Assembly (NCBI RefSeq): GCF_001424025.1
Contig: NZ_LMPZ01000001.1
Span: 249,074 to 313,073 of the forward strand
DNA from: Brevundimonas sp. Leaf363
GTDB taxonomy: Bacteria > Pseudomonadota > Alphaproteobacteria > Caulobacterales > Caulobacteraceae
Direction: 5' to 3'
Length of the DNA stretch: 64,000 nucleotides
In this document: positions 19,868 to 27,250 of the stretch, piece after piece
Layout: every line of letters begins with the position of its first letter
Numbering within the stretch: position 1 is the stretch's first letter
The notes under the pieces: model-generated
What the model was told of the DNA's origin: nothing
The model's input: the letters and a program-made list of their open reading frames with translations, nothing else
Database searches by the model: none
Made by a program: the position numbers and the translations under genes

Positions 19868-20532
19868 GGGGCCACCGTGAATGTCAGCGGCTCCAGCCCC
19901 TCGATCGTCGCCTCGACCCGGTCGCCGCGCACCAGCGGTCCGACGCCCTCGGGCGTGCCGGTGAAGATCAGGTCGCCCGCCCGCATGGCCCACAGCTTGT
20001 TCGCCTCGGCGACGATCGCTTCCGGATCCAGGATCATGTCGCCCAGTCGGCCCTCCTGCTTCACCACGCCGTTCACGCTCAGCCGGATCACCGCGTCTGG
20101 ATCGGGCAGGGCGCCGAGGGTCAACACGCCGCACGGCGCTGACTGGTCGAAGCCCTTGGCGGCGTCCCACGGCCGCCCCTTCTCCTTGGCCGCCGCCTGG
20201 ATGTCGCGCCGCGTCAGGTCGCAGCCGACGGCCCAGCCGACGACGCCGTCTGGCCCCAGGGCTGCGACCAGCTCCACCTCGTGGTGCAGGTTCGCCGTTT
20301 CGCCGGGATAGGCCGGGTCCGCTCCGTCCGTGACCAAGGCATCGGCCGGCTTGGCGAAAAAGAACGGCCGCTGCCGGGTCGGGTCAGATCCCATCTCACG
20401 CGCGTGGGCGGCGTAGTTCTGACCGACGCAGAGGATGCGCCGGACCGGGAACCGCTCGGTGCGGTTCAGGACGGCCAGCGAGGGCGTGGGCGCCGGCGGG
20501 AACAGCCATGATGTCTGAGCGCTCTGGGTCAT
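19864..20532 (-). CDS. Fumarylacetoacetate hydrolase family protein, possibly fumarylpyruvate hydrolase
   Basis: A 222-residue member of the short FAH family that cleaves C-C bonds of acylpyruvates. Visible are RRILCVGQNYAAHAREMG with the conserved His, the metal ligands in HHEVELVAALG (E-x-E) and later D in CDLTRRDIQ, and FTGTPEGVGPL at the end. This short form resembles NagK-type fumarylpyruvate hydrolases more than the 420-residue tyrosine-pathway enzyme. The start at 20532 (MTQSAQTSWLFPPAPTPS) is preferred over 20580 because relatives begin near WLFPPAPTPS. It is translationally coupled to the zeta GST gene downstream. Confidence 0.87.
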   Translation of the reverse strand: MTQSAQTSWLFPPAPTPSLAVLNRTERFPVRRILCVGQNYAAHAREMGSDPTRQRPFFFAKPADALVTDGADPAYPGETANLHHEVELVAALGPDGVVGWAVGCDLTRRDIQAAAKEKGRPWDAAKGFDQSAPCGVLTLGALPDPDAVIRLSVNGVVKQEGRLGDMILDPEAIVAEANKLWAMRAGDLIFTGTPEGVGPLVRGDRVEATIEGLEPLTFTVAP

Positions 20533-20668
20533 GCCGGGTGTGTAGGCCGGGTCGGTTCGACGCGAAAGCGTGTGCGCCATGCTGCGCTGCGGGAACCGCG
20601 GCCTGACAGTGGCGTTTCGGACCGGGGTTCCCTATTTTACCGTCAAGCTTATGAACGGAGCGCGCATC

Positions 20669-21013
20669 ATGGCCACCACCAAGGCTCGAGAAGACATCAA
20701 GAACGATCTGAAGACCCTCAAGGAGGATCTGAAGACCGGCGCGCGCGAAGAAACGCAGCGCCTGCGGACCAAGGCCACCGAGGCCGAAGCCGAACTGCGT
20801 GCGCGCGGCGAAGAGCTGCGCGACCAGGCCCGCGGCTATTATGACCAGGCCCGTGTGCGCAGCCGCGAATACTACGACGAGGCGGCCGAGCGTCTGGATG
20901 AAGCCCAGCGCTATGTCGTCGAGCGCGTGCAAGAGCGCCCGGTGCAGTCCACCGCCATCGCCCTGGGCGTCGGCGTCGTGCTCGGCCTGCTGCTGTCCGG
21001 CCGTCGTCGCTGA
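20669..21013 (+). CDS. DUF883-like membrane-anchored protein (YqjD/ElaB-like)
   Basis: A 114-residue protein with a long, highly charged amphipathic helix (about 1-88, rich in K, E, R and A) followed by one C-terminal transmembrane helix (about 92-110) ending in RRR. This layout matches the DUF883/YqjD family, which in E. coli is an inner-membrane stress protein with ribosome-binding activity. The GGAG site at 20656-20659 favours the ATG at 20669 over that at 20651. The stop overlaps the next gene's ATG (TGATG), giving a YqjD-YqjE-like pair. Confidence 0.78.
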   Translation: MATTKAREDIKNDLKTLKEDLKTGAREETQRLRTKATEAEAELRARGEELRDQARGYYDQARVRSREYYDEAAERLDEAQRYVVERVQERPVQSTAIALGVGVVLGLLLSGRRR

Positions 21014-21426
21014 TGTTCAAGGGTCTTTTGCGCAAGGCGGTGGCCGGGGCGATCGTCGCGGCCAGCGCCTTCATGGCCGTCGTCTTTTTGGGCGTGGCGA
21101 TCTACAGCGCATTGGCCCTGATCTGGCCGCCGCTGGGGGCCGCCGCGGCGACCTTCGGCCTGTTCGCCGTGGTCAGCGTCGTCACCGCCCTGGTCTTCCT
21201 GGGCGGTTCCGGCGGGTCGCACCATGACGACGACGAAGAGGAAGAGGCGCCGCAAGGTCTGGCGGCGCGCGTCATCCACATGGTGCGCGAGCGCCCCATC
21301 GTGGGCGTCGCCGGTGGACTGGGCGCCCTGTTCCTGCTGCTGCGCAACCCTGCGCTGGCGGCCATCGTCGCCAGCATGGTGACGGAGCGGAAGATGGAGC
21401 AGCGCGGATATCGTCGGCGCCGCTGA
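21013..21426 (+). CDS. Small inner-membrane protein, YqjE/holin-like
   Basis: A 137-residue protein with two strongly hydrophobic hairpin helices (about 10-32 and 37-63), an acidic His/Asp/Glu loop (SHHDDDEEEEAP, about 69-80), a short amphipathic helix, a third hydrophobic segment (about 96-118) and a basic tail ending GYRRRR. It resembles YqjE or phage-holin-superfamily proteins that sit next to DUF883 genes. The function is unknown; a membrane-stress role is inferred only from the pairing. The start codon overlaps the previous stop by one base. A strong terminator follows. Confidence 0.72.
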   Translation: MFKGLLRKAVAGAIVAASAFMAVVFLGVAIYSALALIWPPLGAAAATFGLFAVVSVVTALVFLGGSGGSHHDDDEEEEAPQGLAARVIHMVRERPIVGVAGGLGALFLLLRNPALAAIVASMVTERKMEQRGYRRRR

Positions 21427-21452
21427 CGACACCTCTCCGCTGAAACCATCAA

Positions 21453-21486
21453 GGGCCGCGGCTTTCGCTGCGGCCCTTTTTCTTTG
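21453..21486 (+). terminator. Rho-independent terminator after the YqjD/YqjE-like pair
   Basis: A 10-bp stem GGGCCGCGGC / GCTGCGGCCC (one G-T pair) with tetraloop TTTC, followed by TTTTTCTTTG. It lies 27 bp after the stop of the second gene. Confidence 0.88.
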
Positions 21487-21525
21487 TGGATATGGGATCG
21501 ACGCCGGCCGATCGACGCCGACGGC

Positions 21526-22377
21526 CTATACCGCCGCTTTCTCCAGCGGGCCGGGCTGGTTCGGATTTGGGGCCGTGGCCGACTTGCGCGTGTCCTGCCG
21601 CCGATTCAGCCGCCACGTCTGATGCGGCGTGAACGCGCCGTCGATCCAGGCCATGGCCGTGACGGTGATGGTCTTGGCGTCCCAGTCCACCTGATTGAAG
21701 CTGGGCGGCGTGCCACGCTCGCGATGCGACAACGTCCCGCAGCCGATGGCGTAGGAGCAGCGGTCGGCCAGGTCGATCGGTAGGGCGAACGGGATGTGGA
21801 CGTGGCCCGTCATGATCAGGTCCACCCCCGCCTCGGCGAAGATCAGCGCCGCCGCGTCGCCGCGCTTCACGTCGCCGGTCATCGGCGTGCCGATCATCTC
21901 GATCAGAGGGTGGTGGCAGGCCAGAATGCGGAGTGCGCCGGGCGGCGCCTGGCGCAGCGCATTGGCCGCCTTCTTGGTCTGGGCCAGATCGATGACGCCC
22001 TTGGACCAGTTGGCCCGCGCCTGCCAGCCGCGGGCTGTCGTCACGCCGCGCACCATCAGGTCGGGTGCAAGGAACTGGTGATCGTGCGCCGGATGTCCGG
22101 TCGCCCGCTCGAACGCCTTCCAGGGATAGAACAGCCGCGCCGCCACGTCCCAGTAGGGAACGTCATGGTTCCCGACGTTGACGAACCGGGGCTCCGGCAT
22201 GGCGCGGATCCAGTCGCCTGCCGCCTTGAACTCGTCCGGATAGCCCTTTTGCGTAATGTCGCCGGTGATCAGGATCAGGTCCGACGGCGTGGCATGGGCG
22301 TAGTCCACCGCAGCGGCGCAGGCGCGGCGATGTTCGACCCCGAAATGGATGTCCGAAAACTGGAGCAGTCGCCCCAT
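21526..22377 (-). CDS. Metallophosphoesterase
   Basis: A 283-residue calcineurin-like phosphoesterase. The dinuclear metal-site motifs are in order: QFSDIHFG (D-x-H, residues 7-14), ILITGDITQKG (GD), VNVGNHDVPYW (GNHD), ACHHPL and MTGHVHIPF (GHxH). The substrate is unknown; relatives act on cyclic nucleotides, UDP-diacylglucosamine or phospholipids. The ATG shares one base with the stop of the lipid-kinase gene upstream (TGATG), so the two should be co-translated, which hints at a phospholipid-related job. Confidence 0.9.
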   Translation of the reverse strand: MGRLLQFSDIHFGVEHRRACAAAVDYAHATPSDLILITGDITQKGYPDEFKAAGDWIRAMPEPRFVNVGNHDVPYWDVAARLFYPWKAFERATGHPAHDHQFLAPDLMVRGVTTARGWQARANWSKGVIDLAQTKKAANALRQAPPGALRILACHHPLIEMIGTPMTGDVKRGDAAALIFAEAGVDLIMTGHVHIPFALPIDLADRCSYAIGCGTLSHRERGTPPSFNQVDWDAKTITVTAMAWIDGAFTPHQTWRLNRRQDTRKSATAPNPNQPGPLEKAAV

Positions 22378-23330
22378 CAGACGCTGTCCTCCGCCGCCGG
22401 CGGGCGGGGAGCCAAGGCGACGAAGGCCTTGGGATTGAAGCGCACCACCGTCTCGTGCGGCAGCAGCAGCGGTTCGCCGTCGATCACGGAGGGGATGCGC
22501 GAACGCGCGTGCACCTCGATCCGCTTCGCCGGCTTGGTTGAGACGGCCGGATCGTGCCGCCAGTCGTCGAACAGGGCGTGTGCGGCCAGACGGAAGGCGG
22601 CCGAGGCGTCGCTGGGATCCATGGCGGCGGCTTCCAGACCGACCGGCTCCTCCAGCGCGCGCGAAATCATCGGCGAGATCAGGACCAGGGCCTCGGCCCG
22701 ACGTTGCTCGGCGCCGTCGAGCCGGAACTTCAGCCGGCCGGAGAAGGCGCGCTTGAGCGCGCGGCGTCCGTATTGCCAGGCGAGCGACAGCCGGCCCTTG
22801 CGGATCGCCTCGCGCGCCGGGGCCCACAGAGCCGGCGAACCCAGAATGGCGGCGCAGTAAAAGGCCTCGCCCTCGACCTCGCCGCCCGACACGGGCTGAG
22901 GCGCGCCTTCTTCCAACGCCTTGCGCAGCGCCAGCTTCCAGTCGGCCGTACCGTAGAGCGCCTTGGGCAACATGTTCATGGTGCCGCCGGGCAGGGGCGC
23001 GATCAGCGGCCCCTTGGGCCCCGCGCGGGACGCGACCGCCCGCGCCGTGCCGTCACCGGCCAGCACGATCAGCAGATCCGGCTTTGCGTCCAGCGCCTCG
23101 CCGATCTGCTTGTCTATTTGGTCTGGCGTCAGGGCGACGACGTCCGCCTCGAACGCATATTCGGCCAGCAGGGCCTCCGCCTCGGCCTGCGCGCGTGGGC
23201 CCACGCCGCCGGACAGCGGATTGATCAGCATGACGACGCGGTTCAGCGTCGCCTCTGAGGTCAGAACAGCCGATCGCGATGCGTCGGACGTGGAGGGCGC
23301 CACGGCGCTGTCGGTTTCAAGCTCGGCCAT
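22377..23330 (-). CDS. Diacylglycerol/sphingosine kinase family lipid kinase
   Basis: A 317-residue cytosolic-face kinase of the DAGK/YegS family. After a poorly conserved 28-residue leader come MLINPLSGGVG (nucleotide P-loop-like), LIVLAGDGTARAVASR (GDGT), and APLPGGTMNMLPKALYG (GGTxN, where the family often has GTANDFA). The GEVEGEAFYCAAILGSPA segment and the C-terminal SVIDGEPLLLPHETVVRFNPKAF strand pair complete the fold. The lipid substrate is not evident. It is coupled to the metallophosphoesterase gene by a TGATG overlap. Confidence 0.88.
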   Translation of the reverse strand: MAELETDSAVAPSTSDASRSAVLTSEATLNRVVMLINPLSGGVGPRAQAEAEALLAEYAFEADVVALTPDQIDKQIGEALDAKPDLLIVLAGDGTARAVASRAGPKGPLIAPLPGGTMNMLPKALYGTADWKLALRKALEEGAPQPVSGGEVEGEAFYCAAILGSPALWAPAREAIRKGRLSLAWQYGRRALKRAFSGRLKFRLDGAEQRRAEALVLISPMISRALEEPVGLEAAAMDPSDASAAFRLAAHALFDDWRHDPAVSTKPAKRIEVHARSRIPSVIDGEPLLLPHETVVRFNPKAFVALAPRPPAAEDSV

Positions 23331-23373
23331 GGCCGCCGAACGCGGCCCTGCGGACTAGGGTTCCGTGCGAGCG

Positions 23374-23754
23374 TTACGGCTGGGACGTCTTGATCTCGTC
23401 TGCGGCCTTCTGGGCCCCGGCGGCGACCGCGTCGCCGGCCTTCTCGGCGGCGTCGCCCGCCTTGTCGGCCGCGACCTCGGCGGTCTGCGGCGCCTTGCCG
23501 ACCGCCCTCTGCGCCGCGTGCCAGCCGCTGGACAGCCAGCCGTCGATGATGGCGCCGCCCTCGGCCACGGAGCGTTCCTTGACCCCAAGCGCGATGGTCA
23601 GGGCGCCGAACAGCGCCAGCAGGGTGACGATCAGCCCGATCAGCGGGTTGCCGCCGCTGCGACGCTTCGTGCGCGCCCACACCGGATTGTGCTCACTGCC
23701 GCCGTGCCCGTCGGCCATTTTCATCGGTTCAGAAAAACGCATCGCGACACCCAT
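23374..23754 (-). CDS. Small membrane-anchored protein with Ala-rich helical tail
   Basis: A protein of up to 126 residues that I do not recognise. It has a basic stretch, one transmembrane helix (about 38-57, NPLIGLIVTLLALFGALTIAL), then a periplasmic or cytoplasmic tail of repeated AxKAGDAAEKAGDAVA-type heptad-like units (about 85-120). Such tails form amphipathic or LEA-like helices. The start is uncertain among ATGs at 23754, 23742, 23724 and 23718; none has an ideal ribosome site. It lies 43 bp upstream of the lipid kinase on the same strand. Confidence 0.6.
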   Translation of the reverse strand: MGVAMRFSEPMKMADGHGGSEHNPVWARTKRRSGGNPLIGLIVTLLALFGALTIALGVKERSVAEGGAIIDGWLSSGWHAAQRAVGKAPQTAEVAADKAGDAAEKAGDAVAAGAQKAADEIKTSQP

Positions 23755-23877
23755 CCCTTGTCAGCGCCATCCCCTCCCAGAGACTAATACGGCGCGCCTG
23801 CCCCGCATAGGCCGGGAACCGGAGCCATAATCCAGCGTTCTCGCCGCAGGGGCGAAACCCACCAAAGGAATTTCACT

Positions 23878-24222
23878 ATGAAAATGGCTATCATCGCTAT
23901 CGCGTCGGCCGGCCTGATGGCCTCGGCTTGCGCCAGTGACCCGTACGGCAGCGGCCCGAACCAGACGGTCCGCCAAGGCGCCATCGGCGCCGGCCTGGGC
24001 GCCGTCGCCGGCGCCATCATCGGCAATAACGTCGGCAGCGGCAACGCAGCGACCGGCGCTCTGATCGGCGGCGTCGCCGGCGGCGCCATCGGCGCGGTCC
24101 GCGGTTCGCAAGCCGACCGCAACCAGCAGCAGCGCTACCGCGACAGCCAAGGCCGCTACTACTACTGCTACGACAACCGTCAGACCGAGTGCTATTGGGA
24201 AAACGGTTCGCGTCGCTACTAG
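23878..24222 (+). CDS. Glycine-zipper outer-membrane lipoprotein
   Basis: A 114-residue small lipoprotein with signal and lipobox GLMASAC (Cys18). A glycine-zipper double helix follows (about 36-80, repeated GAGLGAVAGAIIGNNVGSG and GALIGGVAGGAIGA), as in 17-kDa antigen or SmpA-like proteins, and then a basic, Tyr-rich C-terminus (YYYCYDNRQTECYW) with two Cys that could form a disulfide. Glycine zippers usually pack in or against membranes. The function is unknown. AAAGGAATTTCACT before the ATG gives a good ribosome site. Confidence 0.85.
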   Translation: MKMAIIAIASAGLMASACASDPYGSGPNQTVRQGAIGAGLGAVAGAIIGNNVGSGNAATGALIGGVAGGAIGAVRGSQADRNQQQRYRDSQGRYYYCYDNRQTECYWENGSRRY

Positions 24223-24249
24223 GCGTCGCAACGACTTCCAATGATTCAG

Positions 24250-24283
24250 CGGCGGTTCGTCCTTGGGGCGGGCCGCCGTTTTC
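24250..24283 (+). terminator. Probable terminator after the glycine-zipper lipoprotein
   Basis: Stem CGGCGG / CCGCCG extended inward by CGTCC / GGGCG pairing, then TTTTC. It begins 27 bp after the stop codon. Confidence 0.65.
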
Positions 24284-24325
24284 ATGAAAAGGCGGCGCGA
24301 GAATGCGCCTGACAGGGGAATGAGC

Positions 24326-24778
24326 ATGCGCGCGATTGTGGTGACGGCGGCGGTTCTGGCGGGCGTGGGCCTGTCGGGATGCGGAATGACGAAGATGTCG
24401 ACGCGCGAACAGCTGGTGGCGACGCCGGCGACCTGTGTGGCGCAGCGGTTCGACGTTTATTTCGCTGACAGCGAGGCGGGCTTGACCCCGGCGGCGCGCC
24501 AGGCGATCGGCGCCACGGCCGAGCTGTTGAAGGGCTGCAAGATCAATCGGGTGCAGGTGCTAGGCCTGGCCGACGCGCGGGGTGGCCAGGCAGCGAACCT
24601 GAACCTGTCGGAGCGGCGGGCCCAGGCGGTGGCGGCGGCCCTGACCGAGGCCGGCTGGCCGGCCCCGGTCTTCGACGTATCCGCAGCGGGCGATTCGGGC
24701 GCCACGACCGACGCGGGCGTGCGCGAGCCGCTGCGACGCCGAACCGAAGTTCTGGTCGAGGCGGTCAACCCGACCTAG
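24326..24778 (+). CDS. OmpA-like domain lipoprotein
   Basis: A 150-residue outer-membrane lipoprotein. Signal MRAIVVTAAVLAGVGLSGC gives a clear LSGC lipobox (Cys19). The rest is a compact OmpA-C-like fold: FDVYFADSEAGLTPAARQAI, VQVLGLADARGGQAANLNLSERRAQAVAAAL, and a final RRRTEVLVEA strand. The peptidoglycan-binding signature is partial (LSERRAQ kept), so cell-wall binding is plausible but not certain. AGGGGA is 6 bp before the ATG at 24326, which favours it over the ATG at 24320 that directly abuts the site. Confidence 0.8.
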   Translation: MRAIVVTAAVLAGVGLSGCGMTKMSTREQLVATPATCVAQRFDVYFADSEAGLTPAARQAIGATAELLKGCKINRVQVLGLADARGGQAANLNLSERRAQAVAAALTEAGWPAPVFDVSAAGDSGATTDAGVREPLRRRTEVLVEAVNPT

Positions 24779-24815
24779 GCCGGCAACCGTTCTGCGGCGC
24801 AGGCGCTTAGCCCCC

Positions 24816-25028
24816 ATGACCGACAAAACCTTCAAGGCCGGCGACACGGTCGCCTGGGACCACAGCCAGGGCACAACCAAGGGCAAGGTGGTGCGCAAGC
24901 TCACCAAGCCGACCAAGATCAAGGATCACAAGGTCGCCGCCTCGGCGGACAACCCGGAATATCTGGTCGAAAGCAGCAAGACCGGCGCGCGCGCGGCGCA
25001 CAAGCCGGGCGAACTGCGCAAGGCGTGA
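24816..25028 (+). CDS. DUF2945/HVA1-family small protein
   Basis: A 70-residue basic protein of the DUF2945 (hypervirulence-associated, Tudor-like) family, recognised by KAGDTVAWDHSQGTTKGKVV, the DHKVAASADNPEYLVES segment and the final GARAAHKPGELRK. The molecular role is unknown; the fold suggests a small beta-barrel. The TGA overlaps the GTG start of the flavoprotein gene downstream (GTGA), so the two are probably co-expressed. Confidence 0.88.
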   Translation: MTDKTFKAGDTVAWDHSQGTTKGKVVRKLTKPTKIKDHKVAASADNPEYLVESSKTGARAAHKPGELRKA

Positions 25029-25945
25029 CGGCGCCGAAAGCCGTCGATGTGCTGGTCATCGGCGCCGGCCCTGCCGGCCTGACGGCCGCCACCTATTTGG
25101 CGCGTTTCAGGCGCTCTGTCGTGGTGGCCGACGGGGGTGAGCCGCGCGCGAACTGGATTCCTCTCAGCCATAATATGCCCGGCTTTCCCGAGGGTGTGAC
25201 AGGCGGGACCATCCTTGGGCGCATGCGCAGTCAGGCCGAGGAGTACGGCGCGGTCATCGCCTCGGCGCAGGTCACCGCGTTGGAGCAGGACGGCGACGGC
25301 TTCATCGCCCGGACGCAGGCCGGACCGGCGTGGCGCGCCCGCGCGGTCCTGATGGCCACCGGCGTCGTCGATCACCACCCGAACCTGCCGGAGGTGGAGG
25401 ACGCCATCCGTCGCTCGCTCGTGCGCATCTGTCCGATCTGCGATGGCTATGAAGCGATCGGCAAGACAGTGGCGGTGATCGGCCGCGACGATCTCGGCGC
25501 CCGCGAGGCGGCTTTCATCCGCACATATTCCGACGCCGTCACCCTGATCCACGCAGGTGCGCCGGCCAGCCTGACCGCGCGCGACGAGCTGGCGCGGCTG
25601 GGGATCGACCTGATCGAGGCGCCGATCGACCGCGTCCGCATCGAGGACGACCGCGTCTCAGCGGTCTGCTGGAACGGCGAGTGGAAGGCGTTCGACATGG
25701 TCTATTCGGCCCTGGGCGTCACGCCTCAGGTCGATCTGGCGCTGCAGGCCGGCTGCGCCCTGGTCGAGGATGGCCGCCTGGTCGTCGATGAGCATCAGCA
25801 GACCAGTGTGCAGGGCCTCTACGCCGCCGGAGACGTGGTGCGCGGCCTGAACCAGATCGCCACCGCCACCTCCGAAGCCGCCATCGCCGCAACCGCCATC
25901 CATAACCGTCTGCGCCAGGTCGAAGGACTGACCATCGCGGGCTGA
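25025..25945 (+). CDS. Thioredoxin-reductase-like NAD(P)/FAD oxidoreductase
   Basis: A 306-residue flavoprotein. The FAD motif VIGAGPAGLTAATYLARF is at residues 11-28, the redox disulfide is C136-P-I-C139 in RICPICDGYE, the NADP-binding segment is VAVIGRDDLGAREAAF, and the C-terminal FAD motif is GLYAAGDVVRGLNQI. The layout matches low-molecular-weight thioredoxin reductase, but the NADP motif (GRDDLG) is not the usual GGGDSA, so it is a paralogue whose electron acceptor is unknown. The GTG start overlaps the DUF2945 stop. Confidence 0.88.
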   Translation: MTAPKAVDVLVIGAGPAGLTAATYLARFRRSVVVADGGEPRANWIPLSHNMPGFPEGVTGGTILGRMRSQAEEYGAVIASAQVTALEQDGDGFIARTQAGPAWRARAVLMATGVVDHHPNLPEVEDAIRRSLVRICPICDGYEAIGKTVAVIGRDDLGAREAAFIRTYSDAVTLIHAGAPASLTARDELARLGIDLIEAPIDRVRIEDDRVSAVCWNGEWKAFDMVYSALGVTPQVDLALQAGCALVEDGRLVVDEHQQTSVQGLYAAGDVVRGLNQIATATSEAAIAATAIHNRLRQVEGLTIAG

Positions 25946-26006
25946 TCATGGCGTTGCGACAGGCGCCTATGCCGCGCTAGAGACGCGCTGCGTAGGAAAA
26001 TCCTGT

Positions 26007-26081
26007 GCGGGTGTAGTTCAGAGGTAGAACGTCAGCTTCCCAAGCTGAATGTCAGGGGTTCGATTCCCCTCACCCGCTCCA
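26007..26081 (+). tRNA. tRNA-Gly (anticodon CCC)
   Basis: Acceptor GCGGGTG (26007-26013) pairs with CACCCGC (26071-26077). The anticodon stem TCAGC/GCTGA encloses loop TTCCCAA, giving anticodon CCC. The T-arm AGGGG-TTCGATT-CCCCT is canonical. The 3' CCA is encoded (26079-26081). The only tRNA seen in the window; it lies 6 bp from the stop of the convergent small gene. Confidence 0.97.
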
Positions 26082-26087
26082 GGAGCC

Positions 26088-26357
26088 TCAGGCGACAGCC
26101 TTGATGGAAGCGGCTGCGGCCGGGGCAGGCTCGGCCGCGACGGCCTCGACGGCCGCCCGGGCCACATCGACCGGCTCCATAGAGGCGTTCAGGCCTTTGA
26201 TGATGCGCTTGGTCGATGCGTTGATGTGGATCTGGTGGCCGTCCATAAATTCGAGGGTGCAGCCGACGCCGGGTCGGTCGTAGACCATCTTCACCCAGGC
26301 CGGGTTGACCCAGACCAGGGCGTCCTGGTCGTCTTTCACCGCCAGCATTCTGGCCAT
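26088..26357 (-). CDS. Small protein of unknown function
   Basis: An 89-residue protein that I do not recognise. The first 60 residues look like a small beta domain (MLAVKDDQDALVWVNPAWV, then GVGCTLEFMDGHQIHINAS), and the last 25 are an Ala/Glu/Pro-rich tail. GGGGA 5 bp before the ATG at 26357 makes this the likely start, with ATGs at 26369 and 26348 as alternatives. It ends just past tRNA-Gly and runs opposite to the CheY cassette. The DGHQIHINAS turn recalls LytTR-like or flagellar-associated folds, but only weakly. Confidence 0.65.
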   Translation of the reverse strand: MARMLAVKDDQDALVWVNPAWVKMVYDRPGVGCTLEFMDGHQIHINASTKRIIKGLNASMEPVDVARAAVEAVAAEPAPAAAASIKAVA

Positions 26358-26475
26358 CGTCGTCCCCATCCGCCGCAAACATACATACTGCGGCGTGATT
26401 CTGCGGCGAGTCTGGCCCGAGCGCTAGGCCTCGAGATCGCGACGCCGCGCCGCATCGCCAGCGAGCGTTCCGACG

Positions 26476-26491
26476 TTCAATCAACCTTAAC
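26476..26491 (+). promoter_or_regulatory. Candidate CtrA-binding box
   Basis: TTCA-N7-TTAAC fits the Caulobacter CtrA consensus TTAA-N7-TTAAC with one mismatch. It lies 43 bp before the CheY-like gene start, in the only intergenic space that could hold the cassette's promoter. CtrA controls many motility and chemotaxis genes in this group. Confidence 0.45.
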
Positions 26492-26533
26492 GTGTATCGT
26501 GGTTTCTGCCCTTCCACTTCGGGGAGGAGGCGC

Positions 26534-26920
26534 ATGGCCGTCGATAAATCCATGAACGTGCTGGTCGTCGACGACTACAAGTCGATGATCCGCATCGTGC
26601 GCGGCCTGCTGGTCCAGCTGGGCTTCACCAACATCGACGAGGCGGCGGATGGTGAGACCGCCTTCGCGATGATCCGCGCCAAGCCCTATGGCCTGGTCCT
26701 GTCGGACTGGAACATGCAGCCGGTGACGGGGCTGGAGCTGCTGCGCCGCGTGCGGGCCGAACCAGCGACGCGCGCCACGCCGTTCGTCATGGTGACCGCC
26801 GAAGCCAAGGTCGAGAACGTCGTCGCCGCCCGACAGGCGGGGGTGAACAACTATGTCATCAAGCCCTTCACCCTGGCGGTGTTGAAGCAGAAGCTGACCT
26901 CCGTCCTGGGAGAGCTGTGA
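26534..26920 (+). CDS. CheY-like response regulator
   Basis: A 128-residue single-domain receiver. Key residues are D13/D14, phospho-acceptor D58 (LSDWNMQPVTGLELL), T88 and K110 (YVIKPF); Y107 occupies the CheY tyrosine position. SDWNM is the chemotaxis-CheY signature. GGAGGAGG directly upstream supports the ATG at 26534. Its stop overlaps the ATG of the CheZ-like gene (TGATG). It probably carries a phosphate signal to the flagellar switch or to the other cassette proteins. No CheA or receptor gene is in the window, so the kinase must be encoded elsewhere. Confidence 0.92.
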   Translation: MAVDKSMNVLVVDDYKSMIRIVRGLLVQLGFTNIDEAADGETAFAMIRAKPYGLVLSDWNMQPVTGLELLRRVRAEPATRATPFVMVTAEAKVENVVAARQAGVNNYVIKPFTLAVLKQKLTSVLGEL

Positions 26921-27243
26921 TGGACGCCGCGCAGATCCTGGCGCGCACGGCCGAGATCCAGGCCGGTCTGGACGAGGCGGCAGAGCGCCTGCTGGACCAC
27001 CTGGGCCGCGCCCTGCCGATGGCGCAGACCGACGCCCTGAAGACCGAACTGGTCGCCGCGCTGGAGGCTTGCGCCTTCCACGATCTGGCGGGCCAGCGGC
27101 TGGCCGTGTTCGCCGCGGCCCTGATGGGGCTGGCGCGCGAGGCGCAGGACGATGCGCTGTGGGCCGATCCGCTGCTGAACGGTCCGGCCGATCGGGGCCA
27201 GGGGCTGGACCAGGCCGCCGTCGATCGGCTGCTGAGCGCCTGA
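26920..27243 (+). CDS. Miniature CheZ-like phosphatase candidate
   Basis: A 107-residue all-helical protein. Residues 53-61 read FHDLAGQRL, placing D55 and Q59 like the catalytic Asp and Gln of CheZ (FQDLTGQ in E. coli). The C-terminal peptide LDQAAVDRLLSA resembles the CheY-docking tail of CheZ (QDQVDDLLDSL) and the N-terminus of FliM. It has about half the length of enteric CheZ, consistent with loss of most of the long hairpin. It starts at ATG 26920, overlapping the CheY stop; GGGAGAG lies 5 bp upstream. Probable job: dephosphorylating the neighbouring CheY. Confidence 0.72.
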   Translation: MDAAQILARTAEIQAGLDEAAERLLDHLGRALPMAQTDALKTELVAALEACAFHDLAGQRLAVFAAALMGLAREAQDDALWADPLLNGPADRGQGLDQAAVDRLLSA

Positions 27244-27250
27244 GGTCGCC

